NCBI GenBank assembly: GCA_017590115.1
Contig: JAGGNK010013558.1
Span: 15,112,126-15,176,125, forward strand
Direction: 5' to 3'
DNA length: 64,000 bases
Origin: Montifringilla adamsi
Lineage: Eukaryota; Chordata; Aves; Passeriformes; Passeridae
The position numbers and the translations under genes were made by a program. The notes below the pieces were generated by a model. That model ran no database searches. It saw nothing but the letters and a program-made list of their open reading frames with translations, and was not told where the DNA came from. The stretch's first letter is position 1, and each line of letters starts with the position of its first letter. Of the stretch, positions 24,617 to 37,611 are shown in pieces.

Positions 24617-27112
24617 TGTGCTCCTAAAATTTCCCCATCCTTAAAGATGGACAATAACCCAACAGTTAAAAATAATAGACACTTTTGCAGCATTCAGTGC
24701 ACGGCAGGAGTTTCAGGCAGCAGCAAGTGCTGGTATCAATTCTGACCTGTCGGGGCTTGTTGTTTTTATTTAGGAACAGGAGCCTTTTCCTTTCATTATC
24801 AAGGTTACATTTAAAGGATATTGTGCTTTCCTAAGTGTTCTCAATGGATTTCTATAGGATATTACAGATATCACTCTATCCACACTGAGCCCAGCCTCTG
24901 TCTTTCAGCCGAGTGGATGCTCCAAGTACTTTAAAGGCTCTATAAACTTGCAGATTTGTGGTGGAAGTCTGTGTTCACTGGGAGACTATTGGATTTCTAA
25001 CAAAATTAATTGGATTTCCTTCCTTCTGAATGCTCCCTCTACATGCCTATCTCTGAATAAAGGCTTGCCAATACTAACTCCCAGAATTATACAGAAGAAA
25101 AAAGGGGGAAAAAACAGAAAAGACGTGAACTTGGAAGGCATGGCAACCTACTATTGCTTATTTAGCCTTCCTCACACTTTATCTAGGACACAGAAAAAGC
25201 CTATTCTAAAAGAAAAAGCTTTTCCCTCCTGTGCCAAAAATCTCCAAGCAAGGTATCCAATCACTGGAGGAAGTGTTGCATGCCTTTCTGTCACGGCGAG
25301 GCAGAGTCCATTGGCTGAATATTGTCATATGGATTTAGGACTCCAAAATGAATTTTGGAGTCCTAAGGCATTTCTGGGTCTGTCTGGCACTTAATGGACA
25401 GCATGATATAGATAGAGGGAGTAGGACTACATTTTAAACCCAAAAAGAGAATTGATAGTCAGGAGGTAAATTCCTGCTTGCTTCTCCATGTATAGCATTT
25501 CGCTGTATTAGCCATCACTAATCACCGTGCAAATATGCTCTGTCCAGTGGGCAATAATAGCATTATGACTTTCCTGCCACACAATCTTATCTTTCTCTAA
25601 GTCACAGCGAGTCAATCTGTGCTTTGAACAGGTATTTTTGCTAATGCAAAGGAATCCAGGGGAAAAAAAACGTTGTATATTTCAATTGAATTTCAAGTTC
25701 CTTCACGTCTCCATAGCTGATAATTAAACCAACTGACCTGCTTCTGCATCGAAGCCTGCAGGAAATTAAGCAGATAATACTCTTTAGGTAGATATGCTTT
25801 GGGGGATAGTTTAGTAGAAGAAAAGGAAAGAGCCCCCAACCAAAAAAAAAAAAAACATTGAACTGTGAGTCTTGGAGCAGCCTCATCACTTGGCTGTGGG
25901 GGTCTCCCCCTTTTTTCCACTGATAGCAGAGTTTGGAGAAATTTTAGCAGGAACTCTTGAAAAGAGAAAAAAAAAAAGATATGTGAAGAATTTGTCCCTG
26001 CTAGGCTCAGTCATTCATACCTAAAACCCCATCTCAAATATTTAGTAGATTATTCCAATATTAATCTTTCACAGATGGCATGTTCCTAATTTTGTTTTTT
26101 CTGGTTTTTTTTTTTTCTTTTTCAGTTCAAACCACTAAAATATGCTAAAGCCACAACTGGAACCTGGTTCAGTGTCTATCTACAGAAACTTATTATTTGA
26201 TTTGAAATGGTTTTGTTTTCTTTTGACATGCTGGAAATATATCCTTAAAAGACATTTTCATCTCCATAAAACATTTGTGTTTTTTGGACTTGCTGAAAAA
26301 CTGAAAAATTCAGGGGTCAACCAGATTTAACAGTTAATTTATTCATTATTTGTCTTTCCAGCTGCAATTACTTTGGGGCAAACCCAACATATGCTAATGT
26401 TTTTATAGCATGCCTAAAATGTCATAATAAATTCAAATTATTAATAAAACTGACATGTAAAAGTGGGAGATACCTTGTATGTGGGCAATATGTGTTATTC
26501 TAGTTGAATATTTTGCTCTGTATTTCCAATCACCATGAGGATCTTTTTCAAATATAAGAAGATTTATGGCATTGTTGTCATTAAAGGGTTGGCTGGCTGC
26601 AGAAAGGACACGTATACATAGTCCATATATCCACCAGAAATTTAGCATTCGCTAGAATAAAGAAATTCTTCCCCTAAGCAATGTACATAAGCTTTTTTTT
26701 TTCCTTAAAAGTACATTGTTGCTGTCCTGCAGGTGTCAAACAGTATCTCTGTTTTGCATTCCTATAATACTATTTAAAGGGTTTGAATTTTTCTATTTAT
26801 TATGTAGCAAGTTCACCTCTACTGCTCAGTAGGATGTTCTGCAAACTGATCTCACTGTTGGGGTGACATCACTATGTTAAAAATAAGCCATGGTGGCATA
26901 TCTGTGATAAAAAATAATATTATTATTCAAACAAAATTATATATCAGCTGTGCGGTGTGTTTGAAGTGTATATTTAAAGGAGACAGTCCAAGCTCTCTGT
27001 TGTGAGAGAAAAGTTATATTTTACTATAATATTTTCATGTGGCTATAAAATATGATTTTAAAAAAACCCTCTCAAATGATGTCTTCTTTATTTATTAATT
27101 TGGCTTTTTCAG
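24617..27112. other. Non-coding stretch
   Basis: A 148-codon frame (24948-25394, plus) crosses the palindrome at 25335-25366 but has no recognisable domain. A strong 3' splice-site-like sequence ('tttttctttttcag') ends at 26125 with no matching donor downstream. Poly-A runs lie near 25842 and 25965. The rest is AT-rich with nothing identifiable. Confidence 0.6.
25335..25366. other. Perfect 15-bp inverted repeat, 2-base spacer
   Basis: TTAGGACTCCAAAAT (25335-25349) and its exact reverse complement (25352-25366) are separated only by GA. A 32-base near-perfect palindrome can extrude as a hairpin. It may be the fused end of a palindromic element or a snap-back mutation product. Confidence 0.93.
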
Positions 27113-27198
27113 CTGACAGCAATTGAATCCCTTTAGATATGGAAGGAGTTCATCTTTCCTGATCTTAAATTCAGTCTCTTTTGAGAGGAAAAATGCAG
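27113..27198 (+). other. Exon-like segment (stops in all frames)
   Basis: 'tttggctttttcag' ending at 27112 is a good 3' splice site, and 'atgcag|gtaaggg' at 27199 is a strong 5' splice site, enclosing 86 bases. Every forward frame is interrupted, so this could only be a non-coding RNA exon or a poison exon. Confidence 0.28.
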
Positions 27199-28613
27199 GT
27201 AAGGGACCATCCCCATATTCAGCATTTCAGGTCTTCTCTCCCTTTGGGTGCTAGATCCACTCCTGGATGTGGGAGCAGACTCTGATGAGCAGACTATGAC
27301 TTTCACAAAGATGTTCAGGGGGAGTTTTTGTTTTGATTTCTTGTGTTGTTCTCTCAGTCTGGTCTTTGCCCCTGCAAAGTGTACTCTTATTCTCCAAATA
27401 GGGAACAGCAGCCAATTCTACATTTTCATACAATTTGTGCTTTGACAGGACAGCAGTTATATTCTCAGAAATCATCAGGGAATAGGACTGAGCAGCCTGC
27501 ATTCTCTCCTCCAAGGGGCCAAGTCACACAAACTGTGAGAATTCTCACAAAGCTGCTTAGCAGATTGAGGTTAAGTGCTCAACTGACAAAAAGCTGGTGG
27601 GGGGTGGGGGGAGCAGATATGTTGGTTCCTAAACCATACAAGAAGGTTCAGAGTGTTGTGTTTGGGTATTTTTTTTAATTTCTTGAGAACGGCTGAGAGG
27701 ATTCTTGGTTTCCTTCAGACTGTGGTTTCCTTCAGGAAGTGCTGAGGAGTTCAGCTGACCTTGCAAAGGTTGATTTCAGAGTTTTCCCCTGGCAAGTGGG
27801 TCATTGGGTAAAGGACTAGAGAGACAGATGTGTCAGAAGCTCTTAAACTTGTCAGTAAAGATACTTTGCTGCTTCCTGCAGGAGACAACTGTGTTCAGTA
27901 TTGTATAAGATACTTCTGATTTTCCTTAAGGAATAATGAGACTCTGTCACAGCCCTCAGCTGGGGTAAACTGATGTTAATTCCATCAAATTTCACATACT
28001 GAAGTTGACTTGCTCTAGCTGGAAAACTGGCCCAGGGTCAGAGGTCTGTATACTAAAAAAAAGTTTGTTCTAAAGTGTGTATGCATGTACAGGCTCATGT
28101 ACAGCTTGGCTGATTTGAGATCTTGGAGAATTTTTAACATTATTAGTAATATTCCGCCTTTCCCCTCTTTTCAAAAAGGACATTTCCATAAATAAAGCTT
28201 TTAGACTGTTCAGCAGATTTACCTCCTGCCCTCTCAGGCACACCCTAACCTCTTCTAATAATACAAATGTTTTCTTAGTCGAAAAAGTTATTTTTGTCCT
28301 TGATGTGCATTTTGTACTCCTGTCAAGGGCCAGAAAAGAAAGAAATCAGGGGCAGTGTGAGGAAGGGTCAAACTGAGCATGAAAAGATTCCTCTGCCTTC
28401 ATGTAATGTACAAATCAGGATTGTTAGAGCAAACAGCCACCAACGAGCCACATTATTCATAACACTTCACAGTTTTCTCATGGAAGCCGACAAATGTGCA
28501 TTGCCTGAACATATTTTGTTAATTCGTTGGGTTTTTGCTATGAATACAGCTGAATAATTTCAGAGCATTTTCCTGACAGTAATGAGTGGTGCTTTGTACC
28601 TTCTCTGGGATGC

Positions 28614-28682
28614 ACATTACTACTGTTTTGCTCATTTTAAGGATGGGAAATCTGAAGCATAAAAAATAAGAGGTCAAGTGCA
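28614..28682 (-). repeat. Possible MIR-like remnant
   Basis: 'gctcattttaaggatgggaa', then 'tctgaagcataaaa' and 'aagaggtcaagtg', follow the antisense MIR core in order. It is diverged and short. Confidence 0.45.
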
Positions 28683-28774
28683 GGATTATTGGATTAAAAG
28701 GAACCTTGAAAATTTTTAATTACTACCTAGTTTCTAGAAAAACTCTAAAATACTTTATTAATCTGGGTCCTCAG

Positions 28775-28898
28775 TTATTGGAAGCATAATATTTTAGAGA
28801 AGAGTTAAAACATTTAATTAAAAGATGGCTAAGTATTTATTGAAAGCATGATATTTTGGGGAAGAGTTATTACATTGAACTAAAACATGGCAAAGTAT
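28775..28898 (+). repeat. Two-copy tandem duplication, 62-bp unit
   Basis: The unit at 28775-28836 is repeated at 28837-28898. By eye about 10 of 62 positions differ and no gap is needed. Both copies share 'ttattg', 'aagcat', 'atatttt', 'aagagtta' and 'catgg/gatgg' landmarks. The divergence implies an old duplication. Confidence 0.88.
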
Positions 28899-31800
28899 TT
28901 TTGTATTGCTTAATGAATCTTTAGATGCTAGAAACCTTTGGACCATTTGTTTGATCTTCATATTTAAACATGATTTTAACAGCAACAGTTCACCCATGGC
29001 ACTAAGAGACATCAGTTGCAGAAAAACACACTAATACGGACCAGAGCTGAATTAAACTGTGTTGATGGAGATAACCAGTTGCATATGTTTTTAGTTAGCA
29101 GAAGCCAAATCAGATAACCACCATACAGAAACACTGGGCCTGATGGACATTTTTTTTTATATTTTTCTGAGAAAAGACTGGATTGCAGCCTCAGCGTTCG
29201 TCCGTTTGTACTCGGCAATCAGGAAAATGAAATTCTGGATAAAGTGAAAAGATGACTGGAGAGGAAGGAAGAGCAAAGTATGTGAAGGGCAAAGACATAA
29301 ACATTGGTGCTGTTCTCTTCATGTTGCTAGACAAGGACCTTCTATTGATTTCTCCGGGCATGCTTGCACTTCCTTCCTTCAGTGACTAATGATACGCCCT
29401 TTGGGTTATGATGACACTGCATTTCATGGGCCTGCAGGTCGAATTCCTGATGTATTCTCTGCGTGGCTCTTACTTTAAGTCATTGTCCTGCTCCAGGCCA
29501 GGCTCTTCTTAAACGTGAGGCAAATAGGAAAGGGAGATAATTTACGTCGTGCATCGCAGGTTGGAGAATAAACTCAACACTTCAAGTAGGTTCAAACATA
29601 GCTGGATATTGTCTGAAGCCTCATTTCCAGTCCGTGGCATAGCATCGAGTCTGGTGTCTTTAATGTTTTTCTCACAACAGTTTCCAGAACTCTGTTTCCT
29701 TCTGCAGGAGCCCCAAAGTGCATATGTGTTAGGCACACATTTCCTCGCCCACCTCTGCGTTGGAACACAGATTTGTTTTAACTTTGATTAACAATCCTCC
29801 ACAGAAATTTAAAGAAAGAAGTGACTGATTCTTCTCTCACTTTCAGTAAATTAGGAATAATTCCCCTCTCCCTCCCACCCCTAGGCCATGGAGTTAACAT
29901 AAATAATGTGAAACTGGTGAAGGTGACAGCAGAGTTAGGCTAAAAATGAAGAAACCTACTGCCTTCAACACTGAGAATATGGGGCGCAAATTATATCTCG
30001 GCCTATTTAATTGCCAGGCAAAATGTGGGACAAGAACTCTTGGGGGCTCCCAGTCACCAGCAATATGAAGGATTTGATATAAGTAGCCCGTAATAGCTGC
30101 TCTGGACAACCTTCTTCTCATGTTCAAGAAACAAAAACAGCAGGAGGTTTTCAGAAGCGTGAAGAAGTAAGCATCTGACGTTCACTTACTTTTAACAAAA
30201 GTTTGTCCTGTGGCAACCCTGAGTGCCTTTGAACATATCAACCTATATTCCACCAGAAAACTAGCTTTTGAGCAATGAGCTACCCAAGCTTCCCCAGTAA
30301 CCACCTGGAAGACCAGTAACACCACCAATGAGATTCAAATTAATGGCACGTAACCTTGAAATGACTGATTTAACATAAAGGTTTTGGGGTTTTTTTCACA
30401 ATACTCAACACTGTTTCTACTGCCTGGAAGAATACTTTTGTGAAGCCAGAGATCCCATCATTTAATGTGCAAAATTTAGGTTGTCAATCAGGATGCCTAA
30501 ATAGCTCATGTTTGTAACAAAATGTAGCTATCAGGCTTTTTCTTGAGTGTTTCATGATATAAATGGGAATTACTGATCCAGAGATTGAGTTTACAACTCT
30601 GATCTGAAATTTCCAGTCTCTCAAGAGAATACTCTGACTTGAGAAAAAACTTAGAGGGCATAAAAATACATTCCTAATAGTCTAAAAAGCCCACTGATAT
30701 TGAGAAGGCTCCAGACTTTTTTCCACAATTTCCTATTCCTATAGAATACTTGGTACAGAGAGCAGTTTAAATAAATGCAGACACACTGTCCCTGTCTCGC
30801 CTTCATTTGGTGCTAAATTCTCCAGAGAGGACAGAACTATTTCTCAGATGAAGTCTGGGGAACTGCCTTTGGTTCAACATTTCCTTCTTGAGCTGCACAG
30901 TATTTATGTGCTCTTCTGCCAGGTGTTGATAGGAGAGGTTGATGCTTAGGGCTTTATCATGTTTAATCATTGCTCTGGTCACTACTCTAGGGTGGTTCAT
31001 GTTCCCTCTCCTTTTCCCCATCTGCTCAAACTCATCAGCCAGGGGAGCATTGGGTAAAAAAGGCTGCAGACCAGGAGCTGTGGTCCCACTTGCTCACCTT
31101 GGCAATGTTAAGAAGCATCAATTTGTCTGGGCACCACAAATTTTGGTCTCAGGGCAGATAGACCAAGAAGGAAAGGGAACAGGGGAACTTTCCAAACATT
31201 CCTGTGGCTGTTGATTGGGGAGGATGACAGGGACTGGGAAAGCAGAACAATCCCCCATGTCAAATTCCAGTATATTCTTTGAAATCTATTGAAGGCATGG
31301 GGTCAAGCTTGGGCAGGACTCACACCCATGACATGAGATCCCCTCAAAATTACCTGCCACAGGCCAGTGAAATGAAGACACACAAACCTGAAGGCAATTT
31401 CTTACTTTGTTGTTCCTGGAACTGTTTTTCCTGTTTCATTCCTCTTCCTTCTGCTGCCACCATTAGGAGGTGCTGGCTGGATGCTTTCAGAGTTTTGTTC
31501 CAGTGCAGAAACACATTGCACCAGCTGATAGAGAAATACATTCACATACAGGGAATTCCTGAGCTGACTGCTAGTTATAGAAATATTATTCAACAGCCAA
31601 AATTATGTGATCCTTCTTGGAACAAAAAGACCATGAAAATCAGCAAGAATTTTCCTCCATTGAGGATCTGGAAATCTATGCCTTCTCTTAATATCCAACA
31701 GACTTCTCGAGTTTCTGGAGTGATTTTTTTAAGTGAAACATATGATAGAAATGGAAAGCTTAATCAAGTTTCCTGAGCTTACTAATTACTCATTCTTTGG

Positions 31801-32343
31801 GTTTATTTTCTTCCATGCTTTGCCTGACAATTGAACATGGCAGAGACGTAAATCTGTGAGGTTTGTTTTGCTTTCAACTAGCTCTTAAAACACCTTTTCT
31901 ATATACAGACAGAGATTAAAATAAGAAAGAAAGGATGTCAGCTGTATGATAACAGTGAGGAATGGCTGGACAGAGGATTGGACTCCTTAAAATGAGTATG
32001 TTTACCATCCTACGATTGATGAATTACCAGGGATTTTAATTGTAAAGCTCTAGCTGCTATTGCCATATTTCACAGACTAGGATCAGCAGCTATTTCATCT
32101 ACCTGTAATTTTATTTCTTTACCAAGTGCCTGATCATGAGAAACAATAACTGTCAGCAGTGTAAATTCCCACAGGACTTTGAAGATTTACTCTGACTAAC
32201 TACAGATCCATCCAATATCTCTCAAGATCAGTCTCTACCTGTCCCAGACTGAGATGTAATGTGGCTGTAGACTGTAACTGTTTACAGAAGTGGGAGCCTT
32301 CAATAGGTCAGTGTATGAAATCATTCCTATTCCTCCACAGTAG

Positions 32344-32424
32344 TTTGTAAAGTTTCCAAAGAGCTTTTCAAGCTTTCTGGATGAAAACCACTATATAAAT
32401 GCAAGATGCCATTATTATTTATTG
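32344..32424 (+). repeat. Old L2/L3-type retroposon 3' tail
   Basis: 'tttgtaaagtttccaaagag', then 'gatgaaaaccactatataaa' and 'attattattt' correspond to the widespread vertebrate LINE/SINE tail built on 'gtaaagcgctttgag', 'gcgctatataaa' and (ATT)n. The body upstream is too diverged to name. Confidence 0.6.
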
Positions 32425-32758
32425 TTTCAGTTTGACAGAAAGATGGAGGGTTTCATTTTGACTTTATATTTCCACTTCGCCTTTGTTTCATAACTTTCTG
32501 ACATGCAGAATTTTCCTTTGTAGTCCTTGCAAGCCTTAAAACCTCCTTGTTAAGGCAGAGAGGCTGGGCATGCTGCAGCCACAAATAAGAATTAGAGCAA
32601 TTTGTAATTATTTTTTATGTTCTTATGACATACTAGAGATCATACTAAAGGCCCCAGTTTTCAGTGTCCTGTATCAGAGACTAGCTGGTTCAGGATTTTC
32701 CAAAAATGAGCAAGAAATTCACTTGTGGTCAGCTCTGAAAGGCCCATACAAGAAGGGA

Positions 32759-32777
32759 TTTTTTTTTTTTTTTTTTT
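32759..32777 (-). repeat. Poly-T tract (19)
   Basis: A pure T run between 'gaaggga' and 'acagcc'. Confidence 0.93.
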
Positions 32778-34842
32778 ACAGCCTTGCGTTCCTGCTAATC
32801 TTGGCCCTTAGAAATAGTGTCTTATATTGCTGGGAAAAAGAGTTTCTTTGCTGTCTTTAATAACAGTTAATTTTCTTTTTACATCTGTAAAGAGGGTAAA
32901 TTATGGGAAATCCAAACAGCAGGAATTACCTGCTGTTAATTTGAATTTAGTCACAGTTTGCATGTCTGAAAAGTGAGAAATCCACCTCATTATTGTCCCT
33001 CGCACAAATATATTTTGTTTTCCTTTAATTCATCCCATAGTATTTTGTGGTGAGAAACCCTATTATATAATTATTCTATGAATATTATTTCTTCTTAAAT
33101 GTTTAATTTCATAAGTTCTAATAAGAGAAATGTTGTTCGCTTCTACCTGGAGCAATCCACAGGAAAAAGCTGCTGTTCAGTATGGCTGTTCTGCTTGAGC
33201 CATTTGGAGTCTCAATCCAGTGTCATTTTAAAGAACCTTTAGAACAGTGGATGAGAGACTCAGCTCTCATCCCATTACCAGCTTTATTTAATCTAAAATG
33301 CCTCTGAGAGAGAGAGACTCCCTTATCTCTGAGTTGTGCAAACACACCGCTGCACACTGATACAAGATCTGTTGTGAACCGTGCAGGAGAGCTGGTGGTG
33401 AGTGGAATCCTAAGTATGTGAACCCAGCAGGTAAAACAGGACTGAGGGGAAGGGCTGAGGTCCGTGGCTGTGTCCCAGATACTGGAGGTGTTTCTGCAGT
33501 GCACAGAAATGAGAGGAGCAGAGATCCAGTTTGATGGATACCATCATTGTGTTACTGACACTAATATCTTTAGCACAGCACAAAAAGAAATTAAAGAAGG
33601 CGTGTGCTGTCTAACATATTATGGTGCTCTGTAATCCCCCAAATGCTGAAATACTCATGTAGACATTTTTTTGGTGTTGTTGTTTTAGTCATAATTGCTC
33701 CAGTGTCAAATGAGATTGTAATGAGAAGTGGAGCTGTTACAGAAAGTTCACTGTTCTGGAACTTCTGTGAGATGGTGTCAAATAACAACTTTTTTTCCCC
33801 ATGTTTTTCCCACTTTTGCAGCTGCCTCTTCATTCCCTGGTTTGGAGAATGACTCAGAAAATAAGACATTAAGCTTTAAAGCTAGCTGAAAAATAAAGGG
33901 TGGAGATGTGAAAAATGTCAGGGACTTGGCATTCTTCTTTTCATTAGCTTTCAAACTTTTACAACATTCCTTAATAGTCTTGTTTAGTGCTGGTTGTTCC
34001 AGCCACTTTTAGAAGATATTTTGGAAGACATGAGGCCTAGATATGCAAGCAAGAAGCCTGATGACTTGAGGCACAGACCAACCAAAAATGAATTCCAGAT
34101 GTTCCGTATGCATCTGATAAGGCAGAAGCTGGTGTTTCATTAGAGTTTTTTTGTAACAATCATGCACAACATATAGGTTGAGATTATCTAAGTTGCAGAC
34201 TGAACTTGTATGAACAAAATCGTAGGGATAAGAATATTTTGGACCCATTTCTGAGCACGTTTGTGTGCCAGTGTTTGCACAGTGTGTGGTTAATGTGGAC
34301 TGTAAGGCCCCTTTCCCTTCAAAACCACACTGAGATGGTTTCAGTTGATGGCCATTCGTAGTTATTATTTTAATTTTAAATCTCCACTCACCCTGGCAGA
34401 TACAAACAGGAGTAATTTCAGCTCACAGGAGTTAACCAGTACTGCCTGTCTTCTAGATCTACTCTGTGATCTGCAAAGAGCATTTAATGTTAGAATTGGC
34501 CTTTTCTGCTACTGACTTATATTTTTTGCTTGACTTCACCCTGAGCAGAACAGGAGCTCCTGAGTTCTTGCACAGAGCAATAAAAAGTCTAACTTTTGCT
34601 CACTTTTGAATACTTAAATGAAACACCTGAGTTTGGAGACCTGGCTGTAGGACAGAGGGACAGTGCCAGGGAGAAAACCATCTCTAAAGATCATTGTGGG
34701 AATTTAATTTAATATCTGGATGTGTTGTTCTTTCTCTGTCAGCCCAGAGGACCCAGGGCTAGCAGATTCCCATCCACTTCAGCCCACTGCCTCAGGTTAC
34801 ATTAAATGAATCCAGACCTCAGATGAGCTGTCTCAAGAAGAG

Positions 34843-34872
<30 letters not shown>
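34843..34872 (+). repeat. Poly-A tract (30)
   Basis: Thirty A follow 'caagaagag' and continue into 'gaaaaaagaatc'. No retrocopy body is recognised upstream. Confidence 0.94.
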
Positions 34873-34874
<2 letters not shown>

Positions 34875-35910
34875 AAAAAGAATCAAAATCAAATCCATAC
34901 ACTAATATTTCAGTAAAGCACCAAAGAAATAAAGGGAGAAAAAAGGGATAAAAGTACCTGTAGGATGAGAAGTGCAGCTCACCGAGTATTTCCATCCTCC
35001 AACTGCTCCCTCTGCTGCCTGCAAGACAGTGAGAGGGCAGCCAGGAAGAGACGTGGTCTCCGTGTGGCTGCCCAGGTGGGCTCTGCATCCTTCTTCCTCT
35101 CTCTGCTCCCAGCATTAGAGATTCCGACAGTTCCTAGATAAAGTTAAAGACTCATGTAGTGATCTTCACACTAATTGGACTGTAATGTATAGCCTCGGTC
35201 AAGCAAATCTCTCCCAGCACTCCTCTCCACAGACGGCAATCAAGCCATTTACAGAAGATGCATCGGCTGCTGGGACCCTGGAGTAACCTTAAACTGCACT
35301 GGCCTTTTAGCAGAAAACACAATTAATTCTGATACTGAAGGGCAATTAGGACTGGGGTTAAAATAAAAAATCTTCTGAACAGAGAATGTCAAAGAGTGGG
35401 AAGGAAACTCTTTCCCTGTACGCAGTGTGTTGAAGGTCTGTGAGCACAGCAACTGTCAGCTCACAGTAATTCAGGTCACTTTAGAAACCCCCTGTTTCCA
35501 TAGAAGAAATGTAAATTCAGATTAATAAGCACCATGCTCAAACCCCACTAAGACTGATTGCCTCTTTCTTTCAGTCTTTGCTGCCAGAGTGAGCACAGCT
35601 TCTCATTCTTGCTGGGAAAACCTGCTTTACATCCCAGAATTTAGTGAAATGACCAAGCGCATTTATTTTGTACTGTTTCATTTCCAAAGGAAAATGCGAA
35701 AATGCTCTCCCAGCTGACACTCTGCAAAGCTCAACTCACAGCAAATCATGTCAGCAACTCTGTAAACTTCTTTTTAGAAGCACAGAAAGTGTTTACGTTA
35801 ATACATACCTACATGCACGAACATGCCCTGGCATAGGTGAAAGGCAGCCAGAATTTTGGCCTCACCTGTGCAGAAGGCTTAAGTCCATGTGACTCTCCAT
35901 AACATACTAT

Positions 35911-36098
35911 GAAGTTGGAGAGGCCCTGGCACAGTTTGCCCAGAGAGGCAGTGAATGCTGCAACCCTGACAGTATTCAGGGTCAGGTTGGATGGAGCACT
36001 GAGCAACCTGGTCTAGTGGAAGGTGTCTCTGCCCATGGCAGGGGGTTGGAACTAAATGATCATTAAGGCCCTTTCCAACACAAAGCATTCTGTGAATC
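35911..36098 (+). repeat. CR1 LINE 3' end, truncated
   Basis: Contains the avian CR1 3' landmarks in order: 'gaggccctggcacagtttgc', 'ccagagaggcagtg', 'caggttggatggagcactga', 'gcaacctggtctagtgg', 'ctgcccatggcaggg', 'ttggaacta', 'atgatcattaaggccctttc' and 'cattctgtgaatcc'. Only the last 190 bases survive, as is usual for 5'-truncated CR1 copies. A stretch inside ('aaccctgacagtattcaggg') departs from the consensus. Confidence 0.93.
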
Positions 36099-36924
36099 CT
36101 TTCTGTAAACTCAATAAAATGCACCAGATTTGTTGGTTCTGGATTTTCTTCATTTTTTTCCTCCCCAGGATGATCAGCTGACCACTCAGGTGAAGTCCTT
36201 GAGTGTCACTGGCACAGCTCAGGCACCAGAAAAGCCATTCAAGCACAGAGAGAAAGACAATGTCCAGTGTGAAATTTTAATTCTGCATCTTTTAAAGGAC
36301 AAGGGGTAAAAGATGAATGCTCAGAAATCACATGTGAAATCTTAACCCAGCAGCATCTAATGGGCAAATGGAATATCTCCATTTATGCACACACAGTGTG
36401 TCTGCAAATAGGTGGAGGAGGGTGAGAAGGAATCTTCACGCAATAACAAAAAATGAAGATGCTATTTCCCTTGATGCTATCAAAACCACTGATTTTTCTT
36501 TGCATTTGCAGGTTTTCTTTTCCAGTTACAGAGCCCTCCATTCTGCAGAGAGCTGATTTAATATCTGAGATTCGCTCAGCCATCCCAGAAGTCTGAACGA
36601 GGGAAACCACAAACTGATGTTAGATTTACACAGTGGGTAGGTTTTGTTTCATTTAAAAACAGCATCCTGGGGGAATCTCTCAGTGGCAAAAATGACATGA
36701 GAAGCACTAGCAGTGAATAGAGCAATGGAGTTCACAGGGTTAAATCTATGGTTTTCAGGGGTTGATTCAGTCTCTTTTTTGTCAACTGGTTTAAATTCCA
36801 GGACTCCCTTCCCACAAGTTACAAGGAAGGGTGAAGAGCCCAGAGTAGACTCATTTGGGCTTTTAAGTACAACATGATTCGTATTTGTGTGCAGCCTCTC
36901 TCATGGGTTGTGCACATTTGTCCT

Positions 36925-36987
36925 GGTTCAGGGCAAATTTGGGAGATATTAGATATTGGGAGATATTGGTTCAGGGTAAATTTGGCA
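36925..36987 (+). repeat. Short direct repeat, 43-bp period
   Basis: The 20-mer at 36925 (GGTTCAGGGCAAATTTGGGA) recurs at 36968 with two substitutions, separated by 'gatatt' repeats. The 'tgtcctggttcagg' start loosely resembles avian LTR termini, but no LTR body is evident. Confidence 0.6.
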
Positions 36988-37570
36988 GTCTGGAGTTCAC
37001 TGCCAGAACCCGTCACCCTCAATTTTGTGCCAAGGGGGAGAGCTGGACAAGATAACTGAATAGATATTCTTCATTTGGAATTTCTCTGATTATGGGGTAG
37101 GTCACCTTGTCCAGTGAGAGAGGGAAAGCATTTAAATCTTCAGCCCAAACTCAAGCTTTGATGTAAGCAAGTTTCACAGAAACTGGGCTTAGCATTTCTT
37201 CTCTTGTTGTCTTGCAGTTTCTTGAGGTGTTCTTCATGAGGGTGAGGCAAGGGCTTCAAGGGTAACAAAAATAACAATAATCCACTGTGTTCCTTCAACT
37301 GACGTGAAAGTAAAAATTCTCACCAAGTGCCTTGCATGAGGGACAGGAGCTGGTTTAGTGTCTGAAAAGATGTGACTGTGTGTTGTGACCAGACTTAAGA
37401 GGAGTTCCCATGTCCACACAGATGAGGGGCAGGAAGGCAGAACATATCCCTTCCACTCCTGCAGAGACTGATCTGCATCAAATCATGCAATCAATCTATT
37501 TGATTGCTGATTCAGATCCAGTTGAAGTGAACACTGAAAACTGGAAAGGATAAGAAACATGAGGTTTAAT

Positions 37571-37611
37571 TTATTATTATTACTACTATTATTATTATTA
37601 TTAATAATATT
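37571..37611 (+). repeat. (ATT)n microsatellite, interrupted
   Basis: ATT units interrupted by ACT. It could be the tail of an old L2/L3-type element whose body is no longer recognisable. Confidence 0.85.

Larger units (their letters stand above)
27199..32343. other. Non-coding stretch
   Basis: Holds a G-rich string at 27597-27612 (two G6 runs split by T), the MIR-like string at 28614-28682 and the 62-bp tandem duplication at 28775-28898. A 165-codon frame (31279-31776, plus) is the longest in this part but resembles no protein. The block at 28290-28560 has non-random texture and may be a conserved element. No gene is recognised. Confidence 0.6.
32425..35910. other. Non-coding stretch
   Basis: Contains a 9-bp inverted repeat (AACAGCAGG ... 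CCTGCTGTT, 32915-32937), T19 at 32759-32777 and A30 at 34843-34872. The block at 35140-35280 has CpG-bearing, TAAT-containing sequence that could be a conserved element. No gene is recognised. Confidence 0.6.

Noticed and set aside
26096..26125. Strong 3' splice-site-like sequence 'tttttctttttcag'
   Set aside because: No matching 5' splice site within a normal exon length; T-rich tracts ending in CAG are common.
31279..31776. 165-codon plus-strand frame
   Set aside because: No recognisable domain, splice context or promoter. A single frame of this size is expected occasionally in 64 kb on six frames.
37200..37262. Possible short exon after 'ttgtcttgcag'
   Set aside because: Downstream donors are weak and the segment would be under 50 bases with no other support.
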